Of a DNA stretch of 64,000 nucleotides, positions 11,281-22,703 are shown one piece after another. Made by a program: the position numbers and the translations under genes. The notes beneath the pieces are model-generated. The model saw only the letters and a list, made by a program, of their open reading frames with translations, ran no database searches and was not told where the DNA came from. This stretch comes from Capronia americana (taxonomy: Eukaryota; Ascomycota; Eurotiomycetes; Chaetothyriales; Herpotrichiellaceae). Within the stretch, counting starts at the first letter, position 1, and every line of letters begins with the position of its first letter. The DNA is taken from positions 310,001-374,000 of the forward strand of contig JADWQD010000014.1 in the NCBI GenBank assembly GCA_016110215.1, read 5' to 3'.

Positions 11281-12809
11281 TCACAAAGCCAGGTGGATAG
11301 GCGGCGCCCCCGCCTTCTTCTCCGCCTTCTTCGCCGCCTTGTACCACTTCGCATTTGCATCACTATAAGTAGTCCGCCTCTTGATCATCCTCTTTGGTAC
11401 GAACTCGCCATTCTCGTCAAAGGCGTCTGTGTCGTCAACGTCATCGCCGCCGTTCCTCGTGCTAGCGGGACTTCCCACACTGGTCGTTGCGGCTGCGGTC
11501 GTCGGCGTCGTGACATCGTCGTCAGGGTTCAGGGGAGAGTCGGCGTCCGCACCAAACAGCGCCCCCATACCTGATTTGTCGCCACGCGCGGAGAAGGGGT
11601 TCCCCGAGCTGCTGTTCAACCCGGCTGGCAGGTCTGCGATAGTCAGCCCGTTCAGTTTGCTGGCACTGCCGTTGATAAGGTCCTTCTCTTCTTCGTCGGT
11701 CAAGGGCTCAATGTCCGGGATGGGCCCGCGCGGGATGATCACAGGCCAGCCGAGATCGGTGCCGCCGTGGACCTGGCGGCCCTTGGCCCGGAGGTAACCG
11801 TATTTGTACACCTCGAAGAAGGTGGTCTTCTTGAAGACGCCACCATTGGTGCGGTCTGATGTGTCCCAGTACAGGTTGCGCAGCCATTTCGATAGGTGAG
11901 GGTAGTCGTGCCGGATCATCTTGAGGTTGCAGTTGAAGATGTTGTAGTATGCGACGTCGAAGCGCGCGAGTGTGGTGTACAGTCTGATGTCGGCCTCAGT
12001 GATGTATTCGCCGAAGAGGTACGGTTGGTGAGCAGGAGCTTTGAGGTGTTCCTCCAGCCGATCGAGGGATTTGAAGAGTGGGTAGACGTTCGCGTCGTAT
12101 GCTTCTTGCGAGGCTGCAAAACCGGTCTTGTAGACCCCGTTATTGACAGTGTCATAAACCCACTGGTTCATAGCGTCAATCTCTTTGCGCAGGTGCGGTG
12201 GATAGAACCCTCCACCGGGCTTGTTGACTTCTCGCTGGTCGGGCTCCAGGAAGTCGTCAAACTGGTCATACAACATGCGGATGATCTCCGAGGACTCGTT
12301 GTTCACAATTGTCTCCGTCTTCTTGTCCCATAGCACTGGCACGGTGTAGCGGCCGGTGTAAGTCGGATCGGCTTTGAGGTACAGTTGCTTCAAGCCGGTA
12401 AAGCCATAGAGAGGGTCGGCGCCCATGCTGCCGTTGCGGCCGGTGAAGGTCCAACCATTCTCGGTGAGATCGAAGTCGGTGGTGATCAGTTGGATGACGG
12501 GCTCGAGGGACTTGAGGCCACGGACAATGATGGTGCGATGGGCCTAGCAGTTGTCAGTCTCCTCTTCGACGAAGCTTGTGGGGGAAGCTCGCTTACCCAG
12601 GGACAACCATAGTTCCCATAGAGTGCATACCGATCTTTGTCGGGCGTAAACTTCGAACCCGGTTCCTTTGAGATCCAGTTGCGGAACTGGCTGTCTTTTC
12701 GTCGGAAGTGGCCGTCAGTATCGGCGTGCTGGTGCGTTGGTCTCTGCCGAGTCAAGGTCAATTTGTGCTGCAGCGAATAGTGAGGTCCAGAACTTACCGA
12801 GTCGCCCAT
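11281..12809 (-). CDS. ecm4: Glutathionyl-hydroquinone reductase-type GST (Ecm4/Gto, Xi class)
   Basis: Xi-class GSTs reduce glutathionyl-hydroquinones using a catalytic cysteine. Three exons: 12809-12798 (only Met-Gly-Asp-Ser), 12728-12597 and 12543-11281, giving 468 residues. Exon 2 ends in the active-site motif YGCPW (Cys46), and exon 3 continues AHRTIIVRGLKSLEP. Together they make the class signature CPWAHRT. Later landmarks are the thioredoxin-fold cis-Pro region YTVPVLWDKKTETIVNNESS and the helical domain EYITEADIRLYTTLARFD. The core ends near residue 365. About 100 extra residues follow, Ser/Thr/Asp-rich and ending with a basic KAAKKAEKK segment; most relatives stop before this. The gene faces away from a large upstream gap. 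Confidence 0.9.
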
Positions 12810-15800
12810 TGTGTTAGTGGAGGCTTGATGCTGTAATCTTTTGCGATGAAGATCAAGAGAGACTGGTCCGGAGGAATAGCGAAAAGCTGTGCGGACCTCG
12901 GTGGGATATAGAGGGGTCTCTTCTGGTCAATGCACTCGAAGCAAATGTCGTGTAGCAGCTGGGACACAAAGTTCAAAACAAGACTCGAACAATATATGCA
13001 GTCGAGAAAGCCTTGCACAACTAGGACAGCGACAGCAACAGCCACAGAAGAGAGAGGAGAGGATTTGAAACTCAACTTGTGTCTTCCGCAGGTCAATTGT
13101 TCAGCTGAAGACTCGATGTCTCAGCCCTCACAGGCTTCCGTTATGGTGCTTACCCAACAGGCTTTCAGGCTCTCCGCGTCCAGTTCCGCCCCGCAACCGC
13201 ACGTGAAGGAGGCTGGAAAGAAGCTTCGGAGTCCGGATTTCTCGTTCGAGTCTTCTGGGCAGCGAGCTTCTGGCCATCTTACGAGACGTTGGGGGCTGAG
13301 AGCTTGCCTCCGCTTGGTCTGGCTCATGGTTGGCCGAGGCGGTGAGATCAGGAACCCAAAGACGTCATTGCACCACGGCCCTCACCGAAGAATCATTATT
13401 CTCATATGTTGTCGTTTGTGCTTTGAAAGATGCTGTTTCTCGTCAAGGGCGGTGCGGAAGAAGTCGATGAATAATGGAAAGGACGGACACCAAATGTGAC
13501 AAACCGACCTCTTTCATCCATGATCTCATTCCTCGTCCTCCCGAAGCCTCGGATCTGCGGGGAAACGTTTCTGGCCAAAACATTGTGCGCCACTCAACCA
13601 GACTTGACGTTCTGGCGATGAATAATAGAAAGCGGAATTTCCGCTCCAGTATCACAGAGAGACTCACGAAGTGCGTGTGCAAGTGGCGCGCGGTTTGGGC
13701 CGATGCTTTTCTCTCGTCAGGTCTCACCGGCTTCTTCAGACCTTAATGTGAAGACGTTATCAATGATCTCTGGCTAATCGCAAAGTCAACCCTCACTGAC
13801 CCTCTTAATGTTGCAATCTCTTGGCTCGGGTGGTTGCTTCGAAACACCAAGCATAGCATGTTTTTCGATGCAAATATTGGTCAGAATACTTGACCAGAAG
13901 GATTGACCTTGATTGCGAATCAGGTGAAACAGATATAGTAGTCAACCTGACGTCAAACACGAGCACACCCGTTTGCTGCAGACTCTTCGGGTGAGGAGAG
14001 CCCACACTCAGCCTTGCAGATCCGCAGGTCAATCAAGTCAACGTGAACCCCCTGCCATGGAATCACTTCGCGAGTACCGAGTACGAGATACCGTCACGGC
14101 ACCAGCCAGTCGCTGTGGCCGCGGTCTTCGAGCTCTGCCATTTCCTTGTCTCATCTACGAGGTACTCTCTGCTCCGAAATGTTACATCCACGGTTTGCGC
14201 GAGTTCCGGCCAATTGATGGCGGTGAAGCGAGTTCGCATGCGGCCAGGCACACTCTGCGCGTTCATTGCACTGTAGCTTGCCTTATCTTCTCCTTTGAGT
14301 TGCCCGATATAAAGAGATGTCGTGACAGAAGCTTGAGATTCCAGTTCGCAAATGCTAGCCATTGGGAAGCCAGAAAAAGCCTGTCGATTCCTTCACTGTA
14401 TAAAGTCCGCAGCATAATGCAAACAAGGATATTGGACGAAATGGGAAGGTGTAAAGTCGCTGTGCATAACTGCGATTCCCACTATACTCTGTGGAGATAT
14501 GCTATCGGTAACGCCTTGCATGACCTTTTGGAATGCTTGCGACAATACTCGTATCGGCTCTGCTCACCCGAGTCCTCTGATCCCACGTCAAACACGATCC
14601 ACACCTGTCGAGGTGCAGAACGGACAGATCAACACCTCCTGCCTCGACGTAGAGCATAGCACTGGGTACGTCCGATATTGTTTCTGCCCGCCCGTTTGAT
14701 ATAGATTTGTCAAAGAAACCTCGTTATCGAGCATCGCGCCATCTGATAGAGCGGCTATCTGTTATCCGATAAGGAAACCGACGGCCCGTTAAGGAGATCG
14801 CGAGCTTAATTCAGCATCTTGTCCTCGTGCTGTGTCGGTGAACTCCAAATCGCAATGGGGACTGCTCAGGGTTGTAAGGTTGTTCCGTTCGGTGTTCCGA
14901 CGTTGCTTCTCCGCGCCTGCAAGATGATGGAGGGCAGGCACATCTGCACAGACTTTCATCGATGAGAATCATTCTCGGGGGTGAGTAATAGTGTCAACCT
15001 TGCATCTGGCTTGCAGGCTCGAGCGATGATTTGTCCGCAGCTAATATGTGAGGGATCCACGATGCATTCCCATTCGCTGCCCTTTTTCTCCTTTCGCTTC
15101 AGGGCGGTCTTGAAGCCCGGCGTTTCGTCTTGCTGGCCAGGCGCTCATCATGTGGCGCCTGCGTCATGCACGACAACCTCTAAGCTGGAAAACAAATGCA
15201 CTTGGGTCCTCCGTATAGGGTTGTTTTGTACTTGCCAAATCATACTCGATGGCTTTTGCGGCAGCCTGAGTCGGCTCTCACGACCTCGCATCTCAGGAGC
15301 CGGAGAGCTCAAAAGGAAGTAGTCAGTAAAGGGCGGTCATGAAACTCGAGACCGTACTCGTCAATCGCCCAAACTAAGGCATGATCTGCGAAGCATGAAG
15401 CACTTGCCCGCAGTTTCAGATGCCGATTTTCGCGTGGCTTAAATGACATCGCTCGGCACAGCTCGGCATCTCCTGAACAAACGCCTTCGGCGCCGACCAG
15501 GACAAGGCCGACTCAGTCTTCACCGTTTATCACGAACATCCGCTTTTCTGAAGGGTTCTGCAGATAGACTCGTGGGACAAGGTCGTTTGGAACCCAAAGC
15601 ATCGGGTACCTCCATGCTCCAGATAAAATGATGTAACACCAGCAAGGATCTGGGGCAAGTGGGAGGAGAGCGGTGGCTCGGTGGGGCATAGACCTAATCG
15701 TCACAGAGGCCTCTCAAAGGTCGAACGGTCGGGGCTCTACGGATGGCTCCCGGTGAGCAGGTAGCAGTGAATGGTAGAGCAAAGCTTCTTCTACTCGAAA

Positions 15801-17322
15801 GTAATTGCTACACCGGCATCACAGAGAGAAATCAGTAGTTGTGCCTTGAAGACTCTAGCTCTCTCCAACGGTTACCGCCCATCGGAACCTAGTTTTTGCG
15901 TGTCTCCGGTGTCGGTACCTAGGGCGACCAGCCGCGAGCCGTAAAAAAGTAAAGGAATAGTGTAGTATCGAGTATCGCGCAGGCACGAGTGTTTTCTCAG
16001 GGCTACCTCGTACACGCTCGCCGCAAACACTGAAAAAAAGAGAATAGTTTGAGCAACAATTCCAGTATCTGAATCTCACTCCTCAACCTTATCAATCTAC
16101 AATTCAATGAATTGCTGGCCACTCGGTACGGATGAGAGCAAACACCTTCTGTCAGAAGAGAAGGCGCACGCCTGGCGCGGGTGCAAGCGCCAACCCTGCA
16201 CATGCAGGTTACCATGCAGGTGCAGATGTACCTAGGGTGTGTAGTCTTGGGTTGTTCTCCATTTCACACCCACCATGCTACGAGTGAAGTGATCAAATGA
16301 GACAAGGCGGCGCACGAATGCGTTGCTGAAAATTGTCGAGTGTCCAAGTGCTTTTTCTCTTCATTTTGCTTTTTCCAACTGTTTGAGCAATCAGTTGTCT
16401 CAAGTGCAGCACAGGCTCATCTCACCCACTCCTCATATGCATCTTACTTCCCGAGAAGACTTTCTTACGGTCCCGTCCTCATTGGCTCGCCCGTCATTGG
16501 TTCTCCCCCCATCTCATCCTGAGGTCGCCATCAAAGAAGTGATCTTCACGGCTTGGTGATATCTTCGAGGAGAGCAGCGTGGAAACCCGAGAAATCTGTC
16601 CTTCCCACAAAGTCGCTCGAAGCCTTCAACATCCTCGTGCACGATTACCCCGAAAGATCGTCCGTGAGAGCAACATTGGCGTCAGGCAGTCTTTGGCAGA
16701 CTGGCAAGGTTCGCATGCAATTCCCCTCAAATACCCCGAACTGCAGAGACTGATCTTCGACTTGATCCTCCGAGGGCAGGCCTCCCTCACCCAACAAACA
16801 TTGTTCTCCCCTGCGTCTCAAACCGTCCATTGATCGACTTCCGACCATCGAGCATCCTTCGTTGAACCCGATCCCTGCTCAACTCCTCCGTGCCTTGCAT
16901 TGCCGCCTGGGAAATATTGTTTGCCGATCCGTTCCCTTGATCCTGTCGCCGCAACAGACTACCTCTCGCACTGCCATAGTGCTTGTGTCCACTGCTACAC
17001 CCTTGCTCTGAGGTCCATAATCAGTCGGAGGAAATTAAGATCCAGAAAATAGTTCAGCGGTCTCATTAGCTGACCGGTTTGAGTTACCTTGTTTCGACTG
17101 GGCCGCTGGTGAATTGGTTCTGTCGAGGTCTAGACGCAAAGCACGCTTCGCAGTTCGGGGCTTTCAGCTGCACCACTTTGTCATTGAACGCATCTGCGCC
17201 TGTCCGCACAAGCGGATGTATCAACCTCACTCTTCGGTCTCATTGACAGATTTGTGAGACGACCTCTAGGAGCACGAAGTTTTCTGGTACCCGTGGCTGA
17301 CATCGAGGACCGGGCACTCACC
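12810..17322. other. 4.5-kb divergent intergenic region
   Basis: Between divergent ecm4-like (-) and RasB (+) genes. The last 900 bases before RasB are pyrimidine-rich and probably hold its promoter and a long 5' UTR. A minus-strand open frame at 13121-13327 ends in a donor-like GTAAGC and could be an upstream leader exon, but I found no acceptor that joins it to the GST. TACCTCGTA-type motifs occur at 14157 (reverse) and 16004. No other gene recognised. Confidence 0.4.
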
Positions 17323-18099
17323 ATGTCGGGCAAAATGACCTTATATAAATTGGTGGTGCTTGGAGATGGCGGTGTCGGGAAGACAGCTTTGACAATTCAG
17401 GTTTGTTGCGCTGCACCCCCTTGCGTCCGCCTCCTGCTTATTGGCCTGCAGTTATGCTTGAATCACTTTGTCGAGACCTACGATCCTACCATTGAAGACT
17501 CTTATCGGAAGCAAGTCATGATCGATCAACAGGCTTGCATGCTCGAAGTTCTTGACACTGCTGGGCAGGAAGAATATACTGCTCTTCGCGACCAGTGGAT
17601 CCGAGACGGCGAAGGGTTTATCCTTGTCTACAGTATCACCTCCAGAAACTCTTTCACAAGAATTCAGAAATTCTATTCCCAGGTACAGCGGGTCAAGGAG
17701 TCGGGACACCCAAATTCACCTACTGGCGCAAGTTATCTGCCCGCACAAATGACCGGCCAGCCCATATATACCGGTCCGGTCCCGATAATGTTGGTTGGCA
17801 ACAAGAGCGACCAGCATCACGAACGTGAGGTCTCCGCCCAAGAAGGTCTAGCTCTCGCGAAAGACCTTGGTTGCGAATTTGTCGAGGCCTCTGCCAAAAA
17901 CTGTATCAACGTTGAAAAGGCATTTTACGACGTTGTACGGCAGCTGAGAAGGCAACGGCAGTCACCTATGAAGCCCGTCGACCGGAAGGGCACAAACTAC
18001 GGCCCACAGCCGGGTCCCCGAAACAACTATGACTCGGATCACCAACGAATTTACCGCGAACACACCAAAAAGCGCGGCAGCAAATGTGTGATTTTATGA
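17323..18099 (+). CDS. rasB: Ras-family GTPase, RasB/Ras-2 type
   Basis: Small GTPase of the fungal RasB (Neurospora ras-2) branch, which controls polarity, hyphal growth and morphogenesis at membranes. Exons 17323-17400 and 17452-18099 give 241 residues. The 51-nt intron (GTTTGT...CTGCAG) contains no stop and is a multiple of three, so a naive translation reads straight through it; removing it restores the family sequence [19 protein letters not shown] motifs: P-loop GDGGVGKT, switch [22 protein letters not shown], and ASAKNCIN (G5). An insert relative to Ras1 around residues 130-150 (between [11 protein letters not shown] and [11 protein letters not shown]) is a RasB feature. The C-terminus is a CAAX box, CVIL, preceded by basic residues; a final Leu favours geranylgeranylation. 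ATG chosen at MSGKMTLYK, where relatives start. Confidence 0.95.
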   Translation: MSGKMTLYKLVVLGDGGVGKTALTIQVCCAAPPCVRLLLIGLQLCLNHFVETYDPTIEDSYRKQVMIDQQACMLEVLDTAGQEEYTALRDQWIRDGEGFILVYSITSRNSFTRIQKFYSQVQRVKESGHPNSPTGASYLPAQMTGQPIYTGPVPIMLVGNKSDQHHEREVSAQEGLALAKDLGCEFVEASAKNCINVEKAFYDVVRQLRRQRQSPMKPVDRKGTNYGPQPGPRNNYDSDHQRIYREHTKKRGSKCVIL

Positions 18100-20059
18100 A
18101 CTCGCCAAGCATTCAGCAATATTCGGGACCGCTGCTGGAGATGAATTTATGATGAAAAGGTGTTGCCAGGCGCTAGCGACACTTCTGTGGCTCTAAACTT
18201 CGGTCGTCACCCAGCGGGATATGCTCCAACTGTTCGATGTTACTTCATTATGCACGTGGACAGAACCATCACAGTGCATGTTCCGTCTCTTGATACTATC
18301 CTCGGCATGTCGAACCTGCGTGTCATTTTCACAGACGCTTTACCAATCTACCTAGGACAGACTGGCGACTTTCACCGCCCATCTTGGCCCGGAACTGTTC
18401 TTCCACCCAAGAGACGTTTATGTTCACCGACAGAATACGTTCTCATTGCAGGAAGCAGTGAGGGCTATTACCCTGCAGCAAAACATCTACAATGTACGAT
18501 ATGTCACAGCCGGTACTTCAGAGTTCTAGAAGTAATGTGAAGAAAATTTCTCCTTTGCTGCCCAGCCTGAAGCGATGTGCAACTCTCGGCAACGGCGGCC
18601 CGAATCTTTCTGGGGTAGAGGGGCACAGGGGGTTGCGGAATGCTGCGGTCGGCTACAAGGGTAGTCCCTTCGGGGTTGACATATGGTTGTGCAATGGCAT
18701 GACATTTGCACCCGGTACGTGAGCGGATTGGGGTTGAGCTACGACAGATGCAGTGCGGCTCCCTGTTACAACACCGAGCAATGCACTATGATTGGCAGGT
18801 ACGCAGCAGAGCTCTCGCAATAATTCCTATGGGTAGCTTCAACCTCGGAACTTTTGCTCGGGACTATTTGGGATGGATGGGAAGAGCGGACCGGGCTCAA
18901 CAACAGGGAACAGGAACTTTGCGCCAGTTATATCGCCCAGTGGCAGGAATACGCCAGGCACCAAGGCGTATCCGCGCCCAGTGTGCCCTGGCAGAGCTAG
19001 ATAAAAGAACTAACATGAAATCAGAGATCCGAAAATATGGAGAGGCTATGCGTGTCCCAAGTAGACAGTCGCGCACGCCAGCAATAACCCAATTACCAAG
19101 CGACCTTGATTGTTCGATTCCTTGATTTGAACCATGCTTTCACCTCCTGTTTACTAGGTTCATGGCACGGCAGCCGCCTCAGGAAGGGGGAAGTGGAGGG
19201 GCCATCGTCGTGTTTCTTTCAAACAGGCAAGCAAAGAAGGATGAAGAGAAACGAGCGATTGGCGAGAAAGTTTATCGCTGGACCTGTCCCTTGAACTCGA
19301 GACTCGACACCATTCAAGCCATCCTGCCCTTCCTTCCTCCCCTTTCACATGACTCTTACTTTCCTGCCACCCTCACCTCTACAACGGAACTTGATACTAT
19401 GGGTCGTATACAAGGGACTGAACAGGCAGGAAACGTACTATTTAATACGCAATTAAGGATCAAGCATCAAGAATCAGATCTCAAACGATCATGGATCAGC
19501 ATTTCCGTGTACGTATAGACGGAGTGATTTTGTACGTACATATGTACCCAGGACAGAGTTAAGGTTCATGCCCACTCTCTCGTGGGTAGTACCTACTGTG
19601 TACCTCGTACGAGTACTACTCCTGAGTCCCCCATGGGCAGTAGGCGGCGGGCGCGGGCGCGGGCGTAGGTGCAGCCAATGACGACTGGAATGAATCAAAG
19701 GGCCCAATAAAGCAGGCGCTGGCAATGCCCGGGCGACCACATGTCTCGCGCCAAAATGAGCCTCTCGAGCAATGCTACCGAGTAATGCTAATACTAATAG
19801 TCATTGCTACGGAGTACATACGGCGCACTGCTAGTAATCTGATGCAAATGCTACTGTACTTGCTCTAGTTAGCACTTGAGGTGCCCCCGAGCACGTATTC
19901 ACTTCCCACGGCTTTCCTTAGGGAACGAGGGAACTTCCTTGACTGCTACAGTACGTGACTGTACTTGATTACCTGCGTTCTTCAGTTGCAGAGAGGGTGA
20001 GAGGAAGAAAACGCTGCATCATTACATACGTACAGTAGCCTCGTGTTCGTGTTCGCTGT

Positions 20060-20118
20060 TTGCATTTGCATTTTTACATTTACACTTGCACTCGCACTTA
20101 CATTTGCACTTAGGTATG
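20060..20118. repeat. Degenerate period-6 repeat (YTYRCA units)
   Basis: About nine consecutive units resembling TTTGCA, TTTACA, CTTGCA, CTCGCA and CTTACA follow each other with a six-base period and one short insertion. The units vary mainly at the first and fourth bases. This looks like an old, diverged microsatellite or minisatellite. It lies in non-coding sequence. Confidence 0.65.
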
Positions 20119-20242
20119 AACTACATCTGCACTTGTACTTGCCTTTCCACTCACGAGGTGCGCTTGTGCTCTGGGCGTTCGTGTCAGTGTCGGTGTCCTG
20201 CTTGCTTGATTGGGCCCCCGTCGCGGATGGTGTGTGTGTGTG

Positions 20243-20258
20243 TACCTCGTACGAGGTA
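20243..20258. repeat. Perfect 16-bp palindrome TACCTCGTACGAGGTA
   Basis: The 16 bases read identically on both strands and follow directly on a (TG)n run. A near copy sharing the first 13 bases is at 19601-19613. The half-site TACCTCGTA recurs at 16004, 51237 and, reversed, 14157, always outside genes. Function unknown; it could be a binding site or a mobile-element remnant. Confidence 0.6.
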
Positions 20259-21020
20259 GTAGTCCGCCATTTCTTTGCCCTCGGAACGAAGCTGTTCGTA
20301 ACTTCCCACGGCAGGTTTCGAGGACTAGTAGCTTCGAATCGTGTCTGTCTGATTTGAGGACCTGGATGACATGGTTCTAGGTGACACTAGGCAAACGAAA
20401 CGAAATGGACTAAATTGGTAGGCTTCAACGGGGATCTTCGACTTGCTACTGGGGTACGTACATACGAGTACAATCAAGGACCTGTTCGTCGAAGCAGACT
20501 AGAGAACGATATTTTCCTTGGAAATCTAAAGTCGCATTTGCATGTGAGTCTACTGAGTACTCCGTCCAGAATCATCCCGAGGCAATGCCACATTGGTTTG
20601 GATGTGCAACGACGTGATTGCAGACCCGGAAAACTTAACCGCGCCACGTTTCTCCACGCAGGCCCATATTCCTCGTATTCACCGCTGCGTGGGCACCTGG
20701 CGTTATCCAAGTACGCAACGCAAGCCAGTTGCGTTTTCTTCTTTGGGAACTCGCTCGTGTTTGTGCGACAGACACTCAGGGGGGTTTTGGGAAGCTGTTG
20801 GCTAAGTATGAGACATGCGGAAACAGGATCTGCATCCGTGATGGTGTATGAGCCATGTGGCTTTTGATGGCTCTCTGCCGATCTCTGATCCGTTGATGGA
20901 AGAAAGAGGGGGACCTGCATACGGATTTTATCCGGGTAGCGGGTCGGCATTTGCGAGCATTGGAGCGGCCTTCTGTGCATGCCCAGTTGGCACTTTTCGG
21001 GCAACTTTTGTCCTATGTTC

Positions 21021-21245
21021 TCCTGGACAGGCGAGCTTCCGAGATGTTGGTCGCGTGCCTCACCGGGAATAAGGCTGAGTGCAGGGCGGTGTGACCATTG
21101 TCCTACAGTAGACGAATATCGGGGAGACATCGGAAGCGATGACAGCGTCACCGTTATTGCGGTCGCCGGTTCCAAGGCTGCATCGCTTTTTAGCAGCTCG
21201 ACGGTGGCAGCAGGGGTTGGGAGCAACGCCCAAGGCGGGTTGGCG
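21021..21245 (-). pseudogene. Possible ankyrin-repeat fragment
   Basis: On the minus strand one frame reads ATVELLKSDAALEPATAIT. A possible 57-58-nt intron (GTGACG...CTGTAG) later, the sequence reads DNGHTALHSAL (from 21102 leftward). Joined, the spacing between VELL and DNGHTALH is 13 residues, as in canonical ankyrin repeats. A stop follows about 25 residues later, and stops also precede the first part. I see no complete gene, so this is either a decayed ankyrin gene or a small gene whose other exons I cannot find. It could also be chance. Confidence 0.3.
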
Positions 21246-22703
21246 GAGACCTACCCTGATCACTGCTCAGTCGTGCCCGCGAATCGAAAACTCTTCTCGT
21301 CCGTGCCTCATCTCAACGTCGAAGCACTTGCAACACTTCCGGGCAAGTCGAAGGGCAAGCAAAATAGCAAAGTTCGGAGTGCGTTGCCATCTTGAGTTAA
21401 GAGTTTGATTCCGCTTGTTAGGACTTCACTCCTTCGGTAATAATGCAGCTATTGAACGCCTCCCGCACAATATGCGATCGGGGAGAGTTGCCGTGCTCAT
21501 GCGAGAAACTTGCCAAGGTGAAACATGAAAATGAATGGAAGGCTAGATGGCCTGAATAACTGTTGCCTAAACTCCTGATGAGAAAGCAGGGCAGGCGAGA
21601 TGTCCACCACAGCAGTGAAGGGCAAGCAACACCTTGATCCGTCCATTGGCAAAATGCAGAAGTTGCAGATCCTCCTGTTTCGGAATGCGTTGGCCTTTGG
21701 AGGAAATGAATGCAGGGAAGTCACTGGGGACCATGTTCGTGCCGAGCCACGAGTTGGAACTTGTCAAGGTCGCTTCGATGCATGTTCAGCATAAGCGAAG
21801 TCGGGCACACCACAGTGAACTGCCGTTCCGAGTGCAGATGGAAGTGGACTGATAGCTACCGATTGTGAATCAAATCTGCTCTTCACCCAAACGTACGTAT
21901 CTCATGTTAAAATAATCAGAAGTTTCGTGAACGAAGGAGAACCCAGGACGGCCCGTCACCGGGACAGGCGTACAACAGCCTTGGTCCAAATGTCAAGGTG
22001 CTGCTTGACCCGGAGTTCAGGTCCTTCACAACGCAAGATCGACCTCCAAAGGGTCGCTGTGCTGGACGTCTACAGGGGCATCCGTGACGAACCAGGTCAA
22101 CTTTTGGCAGAGGCCTCGTTTAACCTTGGAAGACATTTGTCCAAGTATTGTGCATCGCCAACGTCGCGAAGGAACGCTGTCGACGCCACATAATCAGGCA
22201 TAAACTTGTGATACCAACCCTCAGCCATCGGTCGATATGCTTGGTCGATGTCGGCATTCTCCATTCTCCAGTTAATAGAAAACCAGCTCAACATATTTGG
22301 GTTTGGCACCTAGGTCGAGTCAATACCCGAGGGTATCACCGTCACATCCTGTTACCCTTATTCAGGGTTGTGTAATCAAGTGTGATTGGAGAAGCCAGGC
22401 CGGCAGCCTTCCCTTGTCGCTGAAGTCCATTGATATGGCATCTCCTAACTGCGGAATAGCTTTTTAGGCTTGTTCTGGCGTTTTGTCCACGAAAGCAACT
22501 CGCAGTAGTTAGTTGATCAGACAGCAGCTGCAGGCAGGTACGGATGAGTAGGATTATTGAGCTGGGGCGTCCAATCAGTCCTCTGTTCTTGTTATGCGAG
22601 CCATTTGCCGTTGAACGGGCCGAAGCCTGACGCGCATAAAGGAAGGCGTTGAGATTGGCAGGAGGCTTGTGAGGCCTTCCTGTCTCGAGCGCCGAGGAAC
22701 ACA

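Larger units (their letters stand above)
18100..22703. other. 4.6-kb convergent intergenic region with repeats
   Basis: Lies between two gene 3' ends (RasB + and GRF protein -), so no promoter is required here, yet it is the longest gap in the window. It holds a GC-rich repeat at about 19645-19666, a period-6 repeat at 20060-20118, a perfect 16-bp palindrome at 20243-20258 and a possible ankyrin-repeat fragment on the minus strand near 21020-21245. Open frames are many but none has a recognisable product. Confidence 0.45.

Noticed and set aside
12930..13499. 189-codon open frame (+) and 68-codon frame (-) upstream of the GST
   Set aside because: No domain and no workable splice to the GST; probably promoter/5' UTR sequence.
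18160..18540. 126-codon frame just after RasB
   Set aside because: No domain, and it lies where the RasB 3' UTR should be.
20474..21226. 250-codon open frame on the minus strand in the RasB-GRF gap
   Set aside because: Composition looks random and no domain is visible apart from the short ankyrin-like start discussed separately; not called as a gene.
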